Positions 1-5,793 of a stretch of DNA of 6,345 bases are shown in pieces. The notes under the pieces are model-generated. The model saw only the letters and a list, made by a program, of their open reading frames with translations. It was not told the origin of the DNA and made no database searches. This stretch comes from an uncultured Bacteroidales bacterium (GTDB taxonomy: Bacteria; Bacteroidota; Bacteroidia; Bacteroidales; UBA932), in the NCBI GenBank assembly GCA_937906795.1, contig CALCUQ010000011.1:1-6345 (forward strand). Reading direction: 5' to 3'. The position numbers were made by a program, and so were the translations under genes. Position 1 is the stretch's first letter, and each line of letters begins with the position of its first letter.

Positions 1-363
1 AAGAGGTGATTTGTCTATTAGAGCGTCAAATGGTTCAATAGGGCGTAAATTGGCAAACAGTCCAAGGCTTTTTCTCATCTTTAAAAGCCCTTGCTCAGGC
101 CTTACCTTAGCAGATGGATTATTGTCATATTTTGGATCTCCTATAGCTCCAAACAAAACAGCATCACTACTTATACATATCTGATGTGTCTGGTCTGGAT
201 ATGGGTCACCAAACTCATCAATTGCACATCCGCCAACCAGTGCATATTTGTAATTGAATGTATGGTTATATTTTTTTGCAACAGCGTCTAAAACTTTGGT
301 TGCCTGGGCAATAATTTCAGGGCCAATCCCATCACCTGGTAATACAGCTATATTTTTATTCAT
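1..363 (-). CDS. leuB: 3-isopropylmalate dehydrogenase, N-terminal part (cut by left edge)
   Basis: LeuB oxidises and decarboxylates 3-isopropylmalate to 2-ketoisocaproate with NAD+, the third step of leucine synthesis in the cytoplasm. Only the first 121 codons are present; translating the minus strand from the ATG at 363 gives an open frame to the edge. It begins [17 protein letters not shown], the family N-terminus with the nucleotide-site glycine loop. It continues with GAIGDPKYD (about residues 77-85) and [17 protein letters not shown] (about 96-112), where family members form the substrate pocket with the Arg of LR. The start lies 2 nt after the frame-corrected leuD stop, and no SD is visible, so it is probably translated by coupling within the leu operon. 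A related decarboxylating dehydrogenase (isocitrate or tartrate type) is possible in principle, but the motifs and the leu context make LeuB very likely. Confidence 0.95.
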   Translation of the reverse strand, partial: MNKNIAVLPGDGIGPEIIAQATKVLDAVAKKYNHTFNYKYALVGGCAIDEFGDPYPDQTHQICISSDAVLFGAIGDPKYDNNPSAKVRPEQGLLKMRKSLGLFANLRPIEPFDALIDKSPL

Positions 364-365
364 AA

Positions 366-933
366 TTATATTCTGTTTTTTTCAAAGAATTCAATTTTGT
401 TTTTTGAGGAAACAAGAAAATCAATATCTCTGAGGTTATTGAGAATGCATTGTTGTTTGTATTCTCCAATAGGGAAGTGCTCAAACTCTCCTGTAGCAGC
501 AATTGTGATTTTTTTGTTTGACTATCTCAAGTTCTGCATTCTCATCCTTTTTTAGCTGAGCAAATATCTTCTCTAAAAATGATGGTGAAACCTGCACAGG
601 CAGCAACATATTGTTTAATGCATTGTTTCTGAATATATCTGCAAAAAAACTGGATACAACAGCCTTGAACCCATAATCGGCAAGAGCCCAGGCGGCGTGT
701 TCTCTACTTGAACCGCACCCAAAATTTGCACCTGCAACAAGAATTTGCGGTTTATTTTCTGTCTGCTCGTATTTTGCAAAAATAGAGTCTTGTTTTACAG
801 TTTCATTGGCGTTGTATCTCCAGTCATAGAACATGGCTTTTCCAAATCCCTCTCTGCTTGTTTTCTTTAGAAATCTGGCTGGAATAATCTGATCTGTATC
901 TATGTTCTCTATTTGAGTATATATAGCTTTCAT
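366..933 (-). CDS. leuD: 3-isopropylmalate dehydratase small subunit, with a one-base frameshift
   Basis: LeuD is the swivel-domain subunit that pairs with LeuC to isomerise 2-isopropylmalate to 3-isopropylmalate. The frame opens at the ATG at 933, 1 nt after the leuC stop, and shows [14 protein letters not shown] (residues 10-23), [17 protein letters not shown] (68-84) and [12 protein letters not shown] (101-112), all family hallmarks. In the uncorrected frame it runs 150 residues to a TGA at 481-483 and ends in an unrelated tail, [10 protein letters not shown] run of seven A (minus strand, 515..509) is followed in the next frame by a typical LeuD C-terminus ([20 protein letters not shown], then DIDFL and KIEFFEK) ending with TAA at 366-368. 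Dropping one A gives 188 residues, the normal family length, and restores the 2-nt spacing to leuB. A sequencing or assembly error, a true mutation, or slippage on the A run could each explain this; the sequence alone does not decide. Confidence 0.93.
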
Positions 934-934
934 T

Positions 935-2356
935 TTATTGCTCTATGTTAGTTATAACTCCGTTTACAGCTGCGGCTGCTGCTACTATAGGGCCACAAAG
1001 CATTGTTCTTGCCCCTGGTCCCTGTCTCCCCTCAAAATTTCTGTTGGATGTTGACAAAGCATATTTCCCTGCCGGTACTTTATCACTGTTCATGGCAAGG
1101 CAAGCAGAACATCCGGGCTGTCTTATCTCAAACCCAGCCTCTGTAAGGATGTCATATAACCCTTCTGATTTGATTTTTTGCTCAACTTCAACAGAGCCTG
1201 GAACCAGCCATACTATAACATCTTTGGCTTTCTGTTTCCCTTTTACGTAATTTGCAAAAGCTCTAAAATCCTCTATCCTTCCATTTGTACAGCTGCCAAC
1301 AAATACATAGTCAATCTTTTTCCCTACAAGAGATTCTCCAACTTTGAATCCCATATATTCCAATCCTTTAAGACCGCTTGCATCACACTCTGGAATTGTA
1401 TCTCCAACGGCCATTCCTCTGGCAGGGTCAGTTCCATATGTTATCATAGGAGGAATATCTTCTCCCCTGAATTCATATTCTTTATCAAATACTGCATCTG
1501 CATCTGAATACAGTTTGCTCCATTTTTCTACTGCAAGGGCAAAAGGGGAGTTTGTATCACCTATATTTCCTTTTGGGGCATATCTCCTGCCAAGCATATA
1601 ATTGTAAGTATTTTTGTCGGGAGCAATAAGACCTCCTCTTGCACCCATTTCTATACTCATATTACATACTGTCATTCTTCCCTCCATACTCATGTTTTCA
1701 AAAACTTCACCTGCATATTCTACAAAATGTCCAGTACCTCCGGCAGTTCCAATTTTTGAAATTATATATAAAATAACATCTTTAGGGGTAACATTAGCAG
1801 AAAGAGAGCCGTTTATGGTAATGCGCATCTGCTTTGGTTTGTTTTGAAGCAGGGTTTGGCTGGCAAGAACCATCTCAACTTCGCTGGTGCCAATCCCAAA
1901 AGCAATAGCACCAAAAGCTCCATGCGTTGCTGTGTGGCTGTCTCCGCACACAATTGTCATTCCTGGCTGTGTAATTCCTTGCTCAGGACCAATCACATGA
2001 ACAATACCATGTCCGGGCGAGAGCATTTTAAAGTACTCAATTCCATATTCCCTGCAATTTTCTCCAAGGGTTTCTACCGGAATTCTGCAGCTGGGATCCT
2101 CTATAGGTTTGTCCTGGCAGAGTGTTGGAATGTTATGGTCTGCAGTTGCAAATGTCTGTTTTGGTCTAAAAGGTTTCAATCCCTTTTCTCTCAAACCCGA
2201 AAAAGCCTGCGGACTTGTAACTTCGTGTATAAAATGCCTGTCTATGTATAATTGTGTTATACTTTGAGGGGCATTTTTGTCAAAATCTTTTTTATCGCTA
2301 ATCTCCTGTACTACATGAGATTCCCAAATCTTATCAAAAAGAGTTTTTCTGGCCAT
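935..2356 (-). CDS. leuC: 3-isopropylmalate dehydratase large subunit
   Basis: LeuC is the aconitase-family catalytic subunit of isopropylmalate isomerase; it carries a [4Fe-4S] cluster and works with LeuD. The 473-residue product begins [16 protein letters not shown], the usual LeuC start. An in-frame ATG ten codons further upstream (2386) would overlap the leuA end, and the extra residues have no family counterpart, so the ATG at 2356 is chosen. Cluster cysteines are visible in [11 protein letters not shown] (about Cys356) and [10 protein letters not shown] (about Cys416 and Cys419). [15 protein letters not shown] (about 136-150) and the closing [17 protein letters not shown] segment are also typical. 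Length matches the family (about 465-475). The start follows the leuA stop by a single base (TAA-A-ATG) and the gene ends 1 nt before leuD, implying translational coupling. No SD is seen. Homoaconitase is the main alternative, but the leu gene set argues for LeuC. Confidence 0.97.
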   Translation of the reverse strand: MARKTLFDKIWESHVVQEISDKKDFDKNAPQSITQLYIDRHFIHEVTSPQAFSGLREKGLKPFRPKQTFATADHNIPTLCQDKPIEDPSCRIPVETLGENCREYGIEYFKMLSPGHGIVHVIGPEQGITQPGMTIVCGDSHTATHGAFGAIAFGIGTSEVEMVLASQTLLQNKPKQMRITINGSLSANVTPKDVILYIISKIGTAGGTGHFVEYAGEVFENMSMEGRMTVCNMSIEMGARGGLIAPDKNTYNYMLGRRYAPKGNIGDTNSPFALAVEKWSKLYSDADAVFDKEYEFRGEDIPPMITYGTDPARGMAVGDTIPECDASGLKGLEYMGFKVGESLVGKKIDYVFVGSCTNGRIEDFRAFANYVKGKQKAKDVIVWLVPGSVEVEQKIKSEGLYDILTEAGFEIRQPGCSACLAMNSDKVPAGKYALSTSNRNFEGRQGPGARTMLCGPIVAAAAAVNGVITNIEQ

Positions 2357-2357
2357 T

Positions 2358-3854
2358 TTAAATAAATTTGCTAATTGCATCAACAAAAGCCTCTACAGAA
2401 GCTGTTATAATATCTGTGTTTGCAGAGAATCCATAATATAAGTTGCCTCTGTTTTCAACTTGTATATGAACTTTTCCAACGTCATCACTTCCTCTGGTAA
2501 TTGCCTGAACCAGGAATTCTTCCACTACAATTTTCCTGTTTATAAGTTGTCTTACAGCAGAGAATGCAGCATCAATAGGTCCATTGCCAGAAGATGTTGC
2601 CTGGCAGATTTCTCCATCAATGTTAAGTTTGACAGTTGCCATAGGAACAGAGTTCTTGCCACACATAACTTGCAGGAATTTTAGTCTTATTTTCCTTGCG
2701 GCCTCATTTCTGTTGACACCTACAATTACCATAAGGTCACTGTCATTTATATCCTTTTTCCTGTCTGCAAGAAGAAGGAATTTGTCGTATGCCTCAGTAA
2801 GCTCGTCGTGAGTAAGATGGATGCCAAGTCTCTGGTAGTGATGATTAAGTGCAGCTCTTCCGCTACGTGCAGTAAGTGCTATGACTGAGTCATTTACTCC
2901 AACATCCATAGGATCCATTATTTCATAGCTTTCTCTGTTTTTAAGCACTCCGTCCTGGTGTATTCCCGACGAATGGGCAAATGCATTTCTCCCCACCACA
3001 GCTTTGTTTGGTTGGACAGGCATTCTCATTAAAGTGGAAACAAGTCTGGAGTTCTTGTAAATCTGTTTGGCATCAATGTCTGTGTAGAAAGGGAGATCCT
3101 TACGGCATTTTAGTGTCATTACAACCTCTTCCAAAGAGGTGTTGCCGGCTCTCTCTCCAATTCCATTGATTGTAACCTCTGCCTGTCTTGCACCATTCAT
3201 TATGCCGGATATGGTATTTGCAGTAGCCATGCCAAGGTCGTTGTGGCAGTGGGTGGAAATGATTGCTTTATCTATATTGGGTACATTATTCACAAGATAC
3301 TTTATTTTTTCTCCGTACTCCCATGGAGTGCAGTAACCTGTTGTGTCGGGAATATTGACAACTGTTGCACCTGCTGCAATAACAGCCTCTATTACCCTTG
3401 CAAGGTACTCATTCTCTGTTCTTCCTGCATCTTCTGCATAGAACTCAACATCATCTATAAATCTGCGGGCATATTTTACAGCTTTTACAGCTCTTTCAAT
3501 AATCTCTTCTCTGTTGGAGTTGAATTTGTATTTTATATGTGAATCGCTGGTGCCAATTCCGGTGTGTATTCTTCCCCTTTTTGCATAATGCAATGCGTCT
3601 GCTGCAACCTCAATGTCTTTTTCAACAGCACGTGTAAGTGCACATATTATTGGATTTGATACATTTTTTGAGATTTCTACTACAGAATTGAAATCACCTG
3701 GGCTGGATACCGGGAATCCGCACTCTATAATATCAACATTAAGTTGTTCCAATGATTTTGCCAATTCAATTTTTTCAATTGTGTTCAATTGACATCCAGG
3801 AACTTGCTCTCCATCTCTTAAAGTAGTATCAAAAATATAAATTTTATTGTCCAT
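2358..3854 (-). CDS. leuA: 2-isopropylmalate synthase
   Basis: LeuA condenses acetyl-CoA with 2-ketoisovalerate to 2-isopropylmalate, the committed and leucine-inhibited step. The 498-residue product has the HMGL-like TIM barrel first: [12 protein letters not shown] (residues 9-20, with the metal and catalytic Arg13 and Asp14), HCHNDLGMA (202-210, metal-binding His202 and His204) and [15 protein letters not shown] (230-244). A linker with [13 protein letters not shown] (290-302) follows. From about residue 370 comes the C-terminal regulatory domain with [13 protein letters not shown] (422-434), the leucine-sensing fold of true LeuA. Length and the GNGPIDA motif separate it from homocitrate synthase; citramalate synthase remains a weaker alternative. 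It is the first structural gene of the operon. A 142-nt stretch holding the attenuator separates it from leuL. No SD precedes the ATG at 3854, as expected in Bacteroidetes. Confidence 0.96.
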   Translation of the reverse strand: MDNKIYIFDTTLRDGEQVPGCQLNTIEKIELAKSLEQLNVDIIECGFPVSSPGDFNSVVEISKNVSNPIICALTRAVEKDIEVAADALHYAKRGRIHTGIGTSDSHIKYKFNSNREEIIERAVKAVKYARRFIDDVEFYAEDAGRTENEYLARVIEAVIAAGATVVNIPDTTGYCTPWEYGEKIKYLVNNVPNIDKAIISTHCHNDLGMATANTISGIMNGARQAEVTINGIGERAGNTSLEEVVMTLKCRKDLPFYTDIDAKQIYKNSRLVSTLMRMPVQPNKAVVGRNAFAHSSGIHQDGVLKNRESYEIMDPMDVGVNDSVIALTARSGRAALNHHYQRLGIHLTHDELTEAYDKFLLLADRKKDINDSDLMVIVGVNRNEAARKIRLKFLQVMCGKNSVPMATVKLNIDGEICQATSSGNGPIDAAFSAVRQLINRKIVVEEFLVQAITRGSDDVGKVHIQVENRGNLYYGFSANTDIITASVEAFVDAISKFI

Positions 3855-3921
3855 TATATTGTCTTTCTTACAAATTGTTACTTTTTTATTGGTTAATCAA
3901 ATTATTTTTAATATTGGGTAG

Positions 3922-3966
3922 ATTAAAAATAAAAAGAGGACTTACTCTAAAATATAAGAAGTCCCC
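3922..3966 (-). terminator. leu operon attenuator terminator
   Basis: Read on the minus strand, GGGGACTT (3966..3959) pairs with AAGTCCTC (3943..3936) to give an 8-bp stem with one G-U pair. The 15-nt loop can extend by CT/AG pairs. The stem is followed directly by the U-rich tract TTTTTATTTTTAA (3935..3923). It lies 30 nt beyond the leucine-rich leader ORF and about 80 nt before the leuA start, so it would stop transcription before the structural genes. The plus-strand reading has no T tract, so the terminator points only toward leuA. Intrinsic termination is inferred; no folding energy was computed. Confidence 0.8.
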
Positions 3967-4018
3967 ATAATATGTAATTAGTTTAGTTATAGAGTGTTAC
4001 ATAAATAAAGAGCTTCTT
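3944..4018 (-). promoter_or_regulatory. candidate antiterminator pairings of the leu leader
   Basis: Segments near the end of leuL can pair with the terminator. ACTCTA (3995..3990), directly after the leuL stop, complements TAGAGT in the terminator loop and right arm edge (3949..3944). AAGAAG (4018..4013, leuL codons 22-24) complements CTTCTT (3961..3956) in the left arm. A separate 7-bp hairpin TATGTAA/TTACATA (4003..3997 with 3977..3971) includes the leuL stop codon. A ribosome finishing leuL would cover ACTCTA and leave the terminator free; one stalled on the leucine codons would leave ACTCTA available. Each pairing is short, and the choice among them is inference. Confidence 0.4.
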
Positions 4019-4083
4019 TTGAGATACAAAAGGAGCAGGAGCTGATTTATGCCAAGTCTATATCTAATTGAACTTTTATTCAT
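3997..4083 (-). CDS. leuL: leu operon leader peptide (28 codons, LLLLL run)
   Basis: A short ORF starts at the ATG at 4083 and ends with TAA at 3997-3999. Its product, 28 residues, contains QLLLLLYL: leucine codons 15-19 are CTC CTG CTC CTT TTG, with more leucines at 10, 21 and 26, so 8 of 28 residues are Leu. The ATG is about 30 nt from the predicted transcription start of a consensus Bacteroidetes promoter, and a terminator hairpin follows the ORF before leuA. Consecutive codons for the pathway's own end product, placed just before an intrinsic terminator, are the hallmark of ribosome-mediated attenuation: scarce leucyl-tRNA stalls the ribosome and prevents termination. The peptide itself is expected to have no enzymatic role. 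The frame is open upstream across the antisense strand of rpsU, but the promoter falls inside that extension, so the 28-codon start is preferred. No SD is seen. Confidence 0.85.
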   Translation of the reverse strand: MNKSSIRYRLGINQLLLLLYLKRSSLFM

Positions 4084-4118
4084 TTTTAGGTGCTTTTCTA
4101 CTAAAAAATCAATCCTTA

Positions 4119-4149
4119 CAAAGGTAAAAAGTTTTTTTGTACTAACAAA
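4119..4149 (-). promoter_or_regulatory. leu operon promoter (Bacteroidetes consensus)
   Basis: The minus strand carries TTTG (4149..4146) and TACCTTTG (4126..4119), separated by 19 nt. This matches the -33 TTTG and -7 TAnnTTTG elements used by the primary sigma factor of Bacteroidetes. Transcription is predicted to start near 4113, giving a leader of roughly 30 nt before leuL and about 260 nt before leuA. Confidence 0.75.
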
Positions 4150-4178
4150 TTGTAAGCAGAAAATTATACCAAATAAAT

Positions 4179-4209
4179 TTTGTGGTTTATAAAAGTTTGC
4201 ATACTTTTG
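4179..4209 (+). promoter_or_regulatory. rpsU promoter (Bacteroidetes consensus)
   Basis: TTTG (4179-4182) and TACTTTTG (4202-4209) are separated by 19 nt and match the -33 and -7 elements of Bacteroidetes housekeeping promoters. The predicted start near 4215 gives a short untranslated leader that begins just before the SD. It is back-to-back with the leu promoter: the two -33 elements are 29 nt apart on opposite strands. Confidence 0.75.
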
Positions 4210-4221
4210 CAGTCCTAAGAA

Positions 4222-4231
4222 AAAGGAGGTG
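4222..4231 (+). promoter_or_regulatory. strong Shine-Dalgarno of rpsU
   Basis: AAAGGAGGTG is a ten-base match to the complement of the bacterial 16S rRNA 3' end (CACCUCCUUU), with GGAGG ending 11 nt before the ATG. None of the leu genes in this window has an SD. In Bacteroidetes the anti-SD is held by bS21, bS18 and bS6, and strong SDs are known to be retained upstream of the bS21 gene, where they are proposed to let bS21 control its own synthesis. Confidence 0.9.
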
Positions 4232-4240
4232 GTATAAAGT

Positions 4241-4441
4241 ATGATTATAGTTCCTATTAAAGAAGGCGAGAACATTGAGAGAGCTCTTAAAAAATTCAAA
4301 AGAAAATTTGAGAAAACCGGCACTGTTCGTGAGCTAAGAAACAGAAAAACATTTGTTAAAAAATCTGTTGCAAGAAGAGAGCAAATTAAAAAAGCTATCT
4401 GTAGTTTTGGTTCCGGCTCCGTTAGCAACATCTACAATTGA
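4241..4441 (+). CDS. rpsU: 30S ribosomal protein bS21
   Basis: bS21 binds the platform of the small subunit; in Bacteroidetes it helps to sequester the 16S anti-SD. The 66-residue product has the conserved core MIIVPIKEGENIERALKKFK (1-20) and RKFEKTG (21-27), then REL(R)NRKTFVKKSVARREQ. It is rich in Lys and Arg as expected. The last 13 residues, CSFGSGSVSNIYN, do not look like the usual tail of Bacteroidetes bS21, which as recalled is A-V/I-Y-V-Q-(K/R)-L or similar. Residue 54, generally Tyr there, is Cys here. Neither other frame gives a clearly better tail: inserting one base would give KSYL and a stop. The start is fixed by the SD 11 nt upstream and the conserved N-terminus. It has its own promoter and its own terminator, so it appears monocistronic, with possible read-through into the recombinase gene. 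Confidence 0.95.
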   Translation: MIIVPIKEGENIERALKKFKRKFEKTGTVRELRNRKTFVKKSVARREQIKKAICSFGSGSVSNIYN

Positions 4442-4464
4442 ACGAGGACTAGTTCCTGGTGGCT

Positions 4465-4478
4465 TCTAAAATATAAGA
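4465..4478 (+). repeat. 14-nt sequence shared with the leu attenuator
   Basis: TCTAAAATATAAGA occurs here, between the rpsU stop and its terminator, and again at 3946-3959 inside the leu attenuator hairpin. Both copies are preceded by GAGGACT (4444-4450 and 3936-3942) and followed by AGT, directly at 3960 and after an extra GA at 4479-4480. Because leu is transcribed from the minus strand, the leu leader RNA carries the complement of the rpsU 3' untranslated sequence. Chance similarity between AT-rich segments is possible. Confidence 0.6.
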
Positions 4479-4523
4479 GAAGTTGATTGTACATTATAGT
4501 GTAACAATCAACTTCTTTTTTTG
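4479..4523 (+). terminator. rpsU intrinsic terminator
   Basis: AGAAGTTGATTGT (4478-4490) and ACAATCAACTTCT (4503-4515) form a perfect 13-bp stem with a 12-nt loop, followed by a run of T through 4522. This is the strongest hairpin in the window and lies 37 nt after the rpsU stop, separating it from the xerC-hpf unit. Confidence 0.9.
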
Positions 4524-4531
4524 TATATTTG
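4524..4531 (+). promoter_or_regulatory. possible -7 element for xerC-hpf
   Basis: TATATTTG fits TAnnTTTG and lies right after the rpsU terminator, 62 nt before the xerC ATG. No TTTG or TTG is found about 19-23 nt upstream, so only half of the consensus is present. The unit needs either this promoter or read-through of the rpsU terminator. Confidence 0.3.
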
Positions 4532-4592
4532 GCATGTGAATTGTACGTATGTATCAATGTAATAGAGGATTAGGAGCAATACAAAAAGTAAT

Positions 4593-5495
4593 ATGAACGA
4601 CTTTATAGAGTATTTGAGAGTGCAGAAAAGGTATTCTGAGAGGACGCAGCAAATATACAAAGATGCTGTTGAGAGGTTCTGCAAGTACTATTCTTATTCA
4701 GAAGAAGACCCCAATTGTAATCCTCAGCAAACATTCACTCCACTTAATATCCGCTCTTTTATTGCCTACAATATTGATAATGGAATTAGTGCCCGTACAA
4801 CAAATCTAATGTTGAGTGCATTGAGCAAGTATTGTAAATTTCTTGTTTTGCATGGGATTCTGAAATCAAATCCAATGGACTTGGTGGTTAGAGTTAAAGA
4901 AAAGAAGCGTTTGCCCCAATTCTACAGTGCGGATGCACTGAAAGAGTATTTTTCTGCCCCTATTGATGTTTCAAATTATAAGAGTGTGCGAAACAGGCTT
5001 GTGATTATGATTATTTATTCTACCGGAATGAGAAGACAAGAGATTGCCACTTTAAAATTATCAAATTTTGACAGTGGTAGAAAAGTCTTTAAAATTATTG
5101 GTAAAGGCGAAAAAGAGAGAGAAATTCCAATTATTTCTATATTGTTTGAAAATATTTTGTTATATTTACAATGCAGACGCAATTCATATCCCAATTGCAC
5201 AAGCGACTCGTTCTTTTTAACAGATAAAGGTGCACCATTGTATCTTAATTTTGTTAATAATATTGTAAAGAATGAGCTGGCTGGCTTAAAGGGGTTTGAG
5301 GGAAAAAAGGCGCCGCACGCGTTGAGGCATTCATTTGCAACACATTTGTTGAACAATGGAGCCGATTTAAACAGTATTAAGGAGGTACTTGGTCATTCAT
5401 CGTTGGCGGCAACGCAAGTTTATACACATAATTCCTTTGAGCAGCTCAAAAAAGTTTATTTAACCGCTCACCCAAGAGCAAAAAAAGGAGGTTAG
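4593..5495 (+). CDS. xerC: Xer-family tyrosine site-specific recombinase
   Basis: Housekeeping Xer recombinases resolve chromosome dimers at dif by strand exchange in the cytoplasm with a partner Xer. The 300-residue protein has the N-terminal core-binding domain (about 1-95, starting FIEYLRVQKRYSERT) and the C-terminal catalytic domain. All catalytic residues are present: Arg147 in STGMRRQE, Lys171 in GKGEKERE, His242 and Arg245 in PHALRHSFATHLL, His268 in LGHSS and the nucleophile Tyr277 in QVYTH. Length equals that of XerC and XerD. The position between rpsU and hpf is the conserved Bacteroidetes arrangement and argues against a phage or transposon integrase; XerC versus XerD cannot be settled from one sequence. 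The ATG at 4593 has no close SD (AGGAG lies 16 nt upstream). The last codons, AAA AAA GGA GGT, double as the SD of hpf, which starts 1 nt after this stop. Confidence 0.93.
   Translation: MNDFIEYLRVQKRYSERTQQIYKDAVERFCKYYSYSEEDPNCNPQQTFTPLNIRSFIAYNIDNGISARTTNLMLSALSKYCKFLVLHGILKSNPMDLVVRVKEKKRLPQFYSADALKEYFSAPIDVSNYKSVRNRLVIMIIYSTGMRRQEIATLKLSNFDSGRKVFKIIGKGEKEREIPIISILFENILLYLQCRRNSYPNCTSDSFFLTDKGAPLYLNFVNNIVKNELAGLKGFEGKKAPHALRHSFATHLLNNGADLNSIKEVLGHSSLAATQVYTHNSFEQLKKVYLTAHPRAKKGG
5484..5492 (+). promoter_or_regulatory. strong Shine-Dalgarno of hpf within the xerC end
   Basis: AAAGGAGGT is a nine-base match to the anti-SD complement, ending 4 nt before the hpf ATG. It is made of the last Lys-Gly-Gly codons of xerC, so its sequence is constrained by both uses. 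It and rpsU have the only strong SDs seen at gene starts in this window. Confidence 0.75.
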
Positions 5496-5496
5496 T

Positions 5497-5790
5497 ATGG
5501 AAATTAGAGTACAATCTGTAAAATTTGACGCAGACGTTAAATTATTGGATTTTGTAGAGAAGAAGGTTGCTAAAGTTGAGAAGTTTTATGAGGATGTCAT
5601 TAGCGCAGAGGTTACATTGACATTACTTCCAGACAATGCAAACAAAGGGGTGAAAATTAGAGTTAAGACTCCTGGTAAAGATCTCTATGTTGAGAGAAAC
5701 GCTAACACATTTGAAGACGCAGTTGTAGATTGCGTAGATATTCTAAAAGGTCAACTTGTAAAGATTAAGGAGCAGAAGAGAGGCGTATAA
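5497..5790 (+). CDS. hpf: ribosome hibernation-promoting factor, short form
   Basis: HPF/RaiA proteins bind the decoding centre of the 30S subunit and inactivate ribosomes in slow growth or stationary phase. The 97-residue product is a single HPF domain of beta-alpha-beta-beta-beta-alpha type. It begins MEIRVQSVKFDADVKLLDFV, followed by KKVAKVEKFYEDV (about 22-34) and FEDAVVDCVDILKGQLVKIKEQKR (about 72-95) as the second helix, rich in Lys as in short HPFs. It lacks the C-terminal dimerisation domain of long HPF, so a short-HPF or RaiA-like action is expected; which of the two cannot be told here. It follows xerC by 1 nt and is probably cotranscribed with it. The start is supported by the SD ending 4 nt upstream. 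It faces lplA tail to tail with a 3-nt gap, and its likely terminator lies inside lplA. Confidence 0.93.
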   Translation: MEIRVQSVKFDADVKLLDFVEKKVAKVEKFYEDVISAEVTLTLLPDNANKGVKIRVKTPGKDLYVERNANTFEDAVVDCVDILKGQLVKIKEQKRGV

Positions 5791-5793
5791 AAT

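Noticed and set aside
91..291. Plus-strand ORFs antisense to leuB, leuC and leuA
   Set aside because: They lie opposite well-supported genes, have no recognisable domains and no initiation signals.
2357..2386. Alternative leuC start ten codons upstream
   Set aside because: It overlaps the end of leuA and adds residues with no family counterpart; [11 protein letters not shown] at 2356 is the normal LeuC start.
3855..4113. T-box or leucine-sensing riboswitch in the leu leader
   Set aside because: No T-box AGGGTGGNACCGCG-like motif or specifier layout is present; the leucine-rich ORF explains the control better.
4084..4431. Upstream extension of the leuL frame into a 144-residue minus-strand ORF
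   Set aside because: It is antisense to rpsU and the predicted leu promoter lies inside it; only the last 28 codons follow the promoter and carry the leucine run.
4593..5495. Recombinase as part of a mobile element or integron
   Set aside because: It sits in the conserved rpsU-xer-hpf order, has typical XerC/D length, and no att-like repeats or cargo genes flank it.
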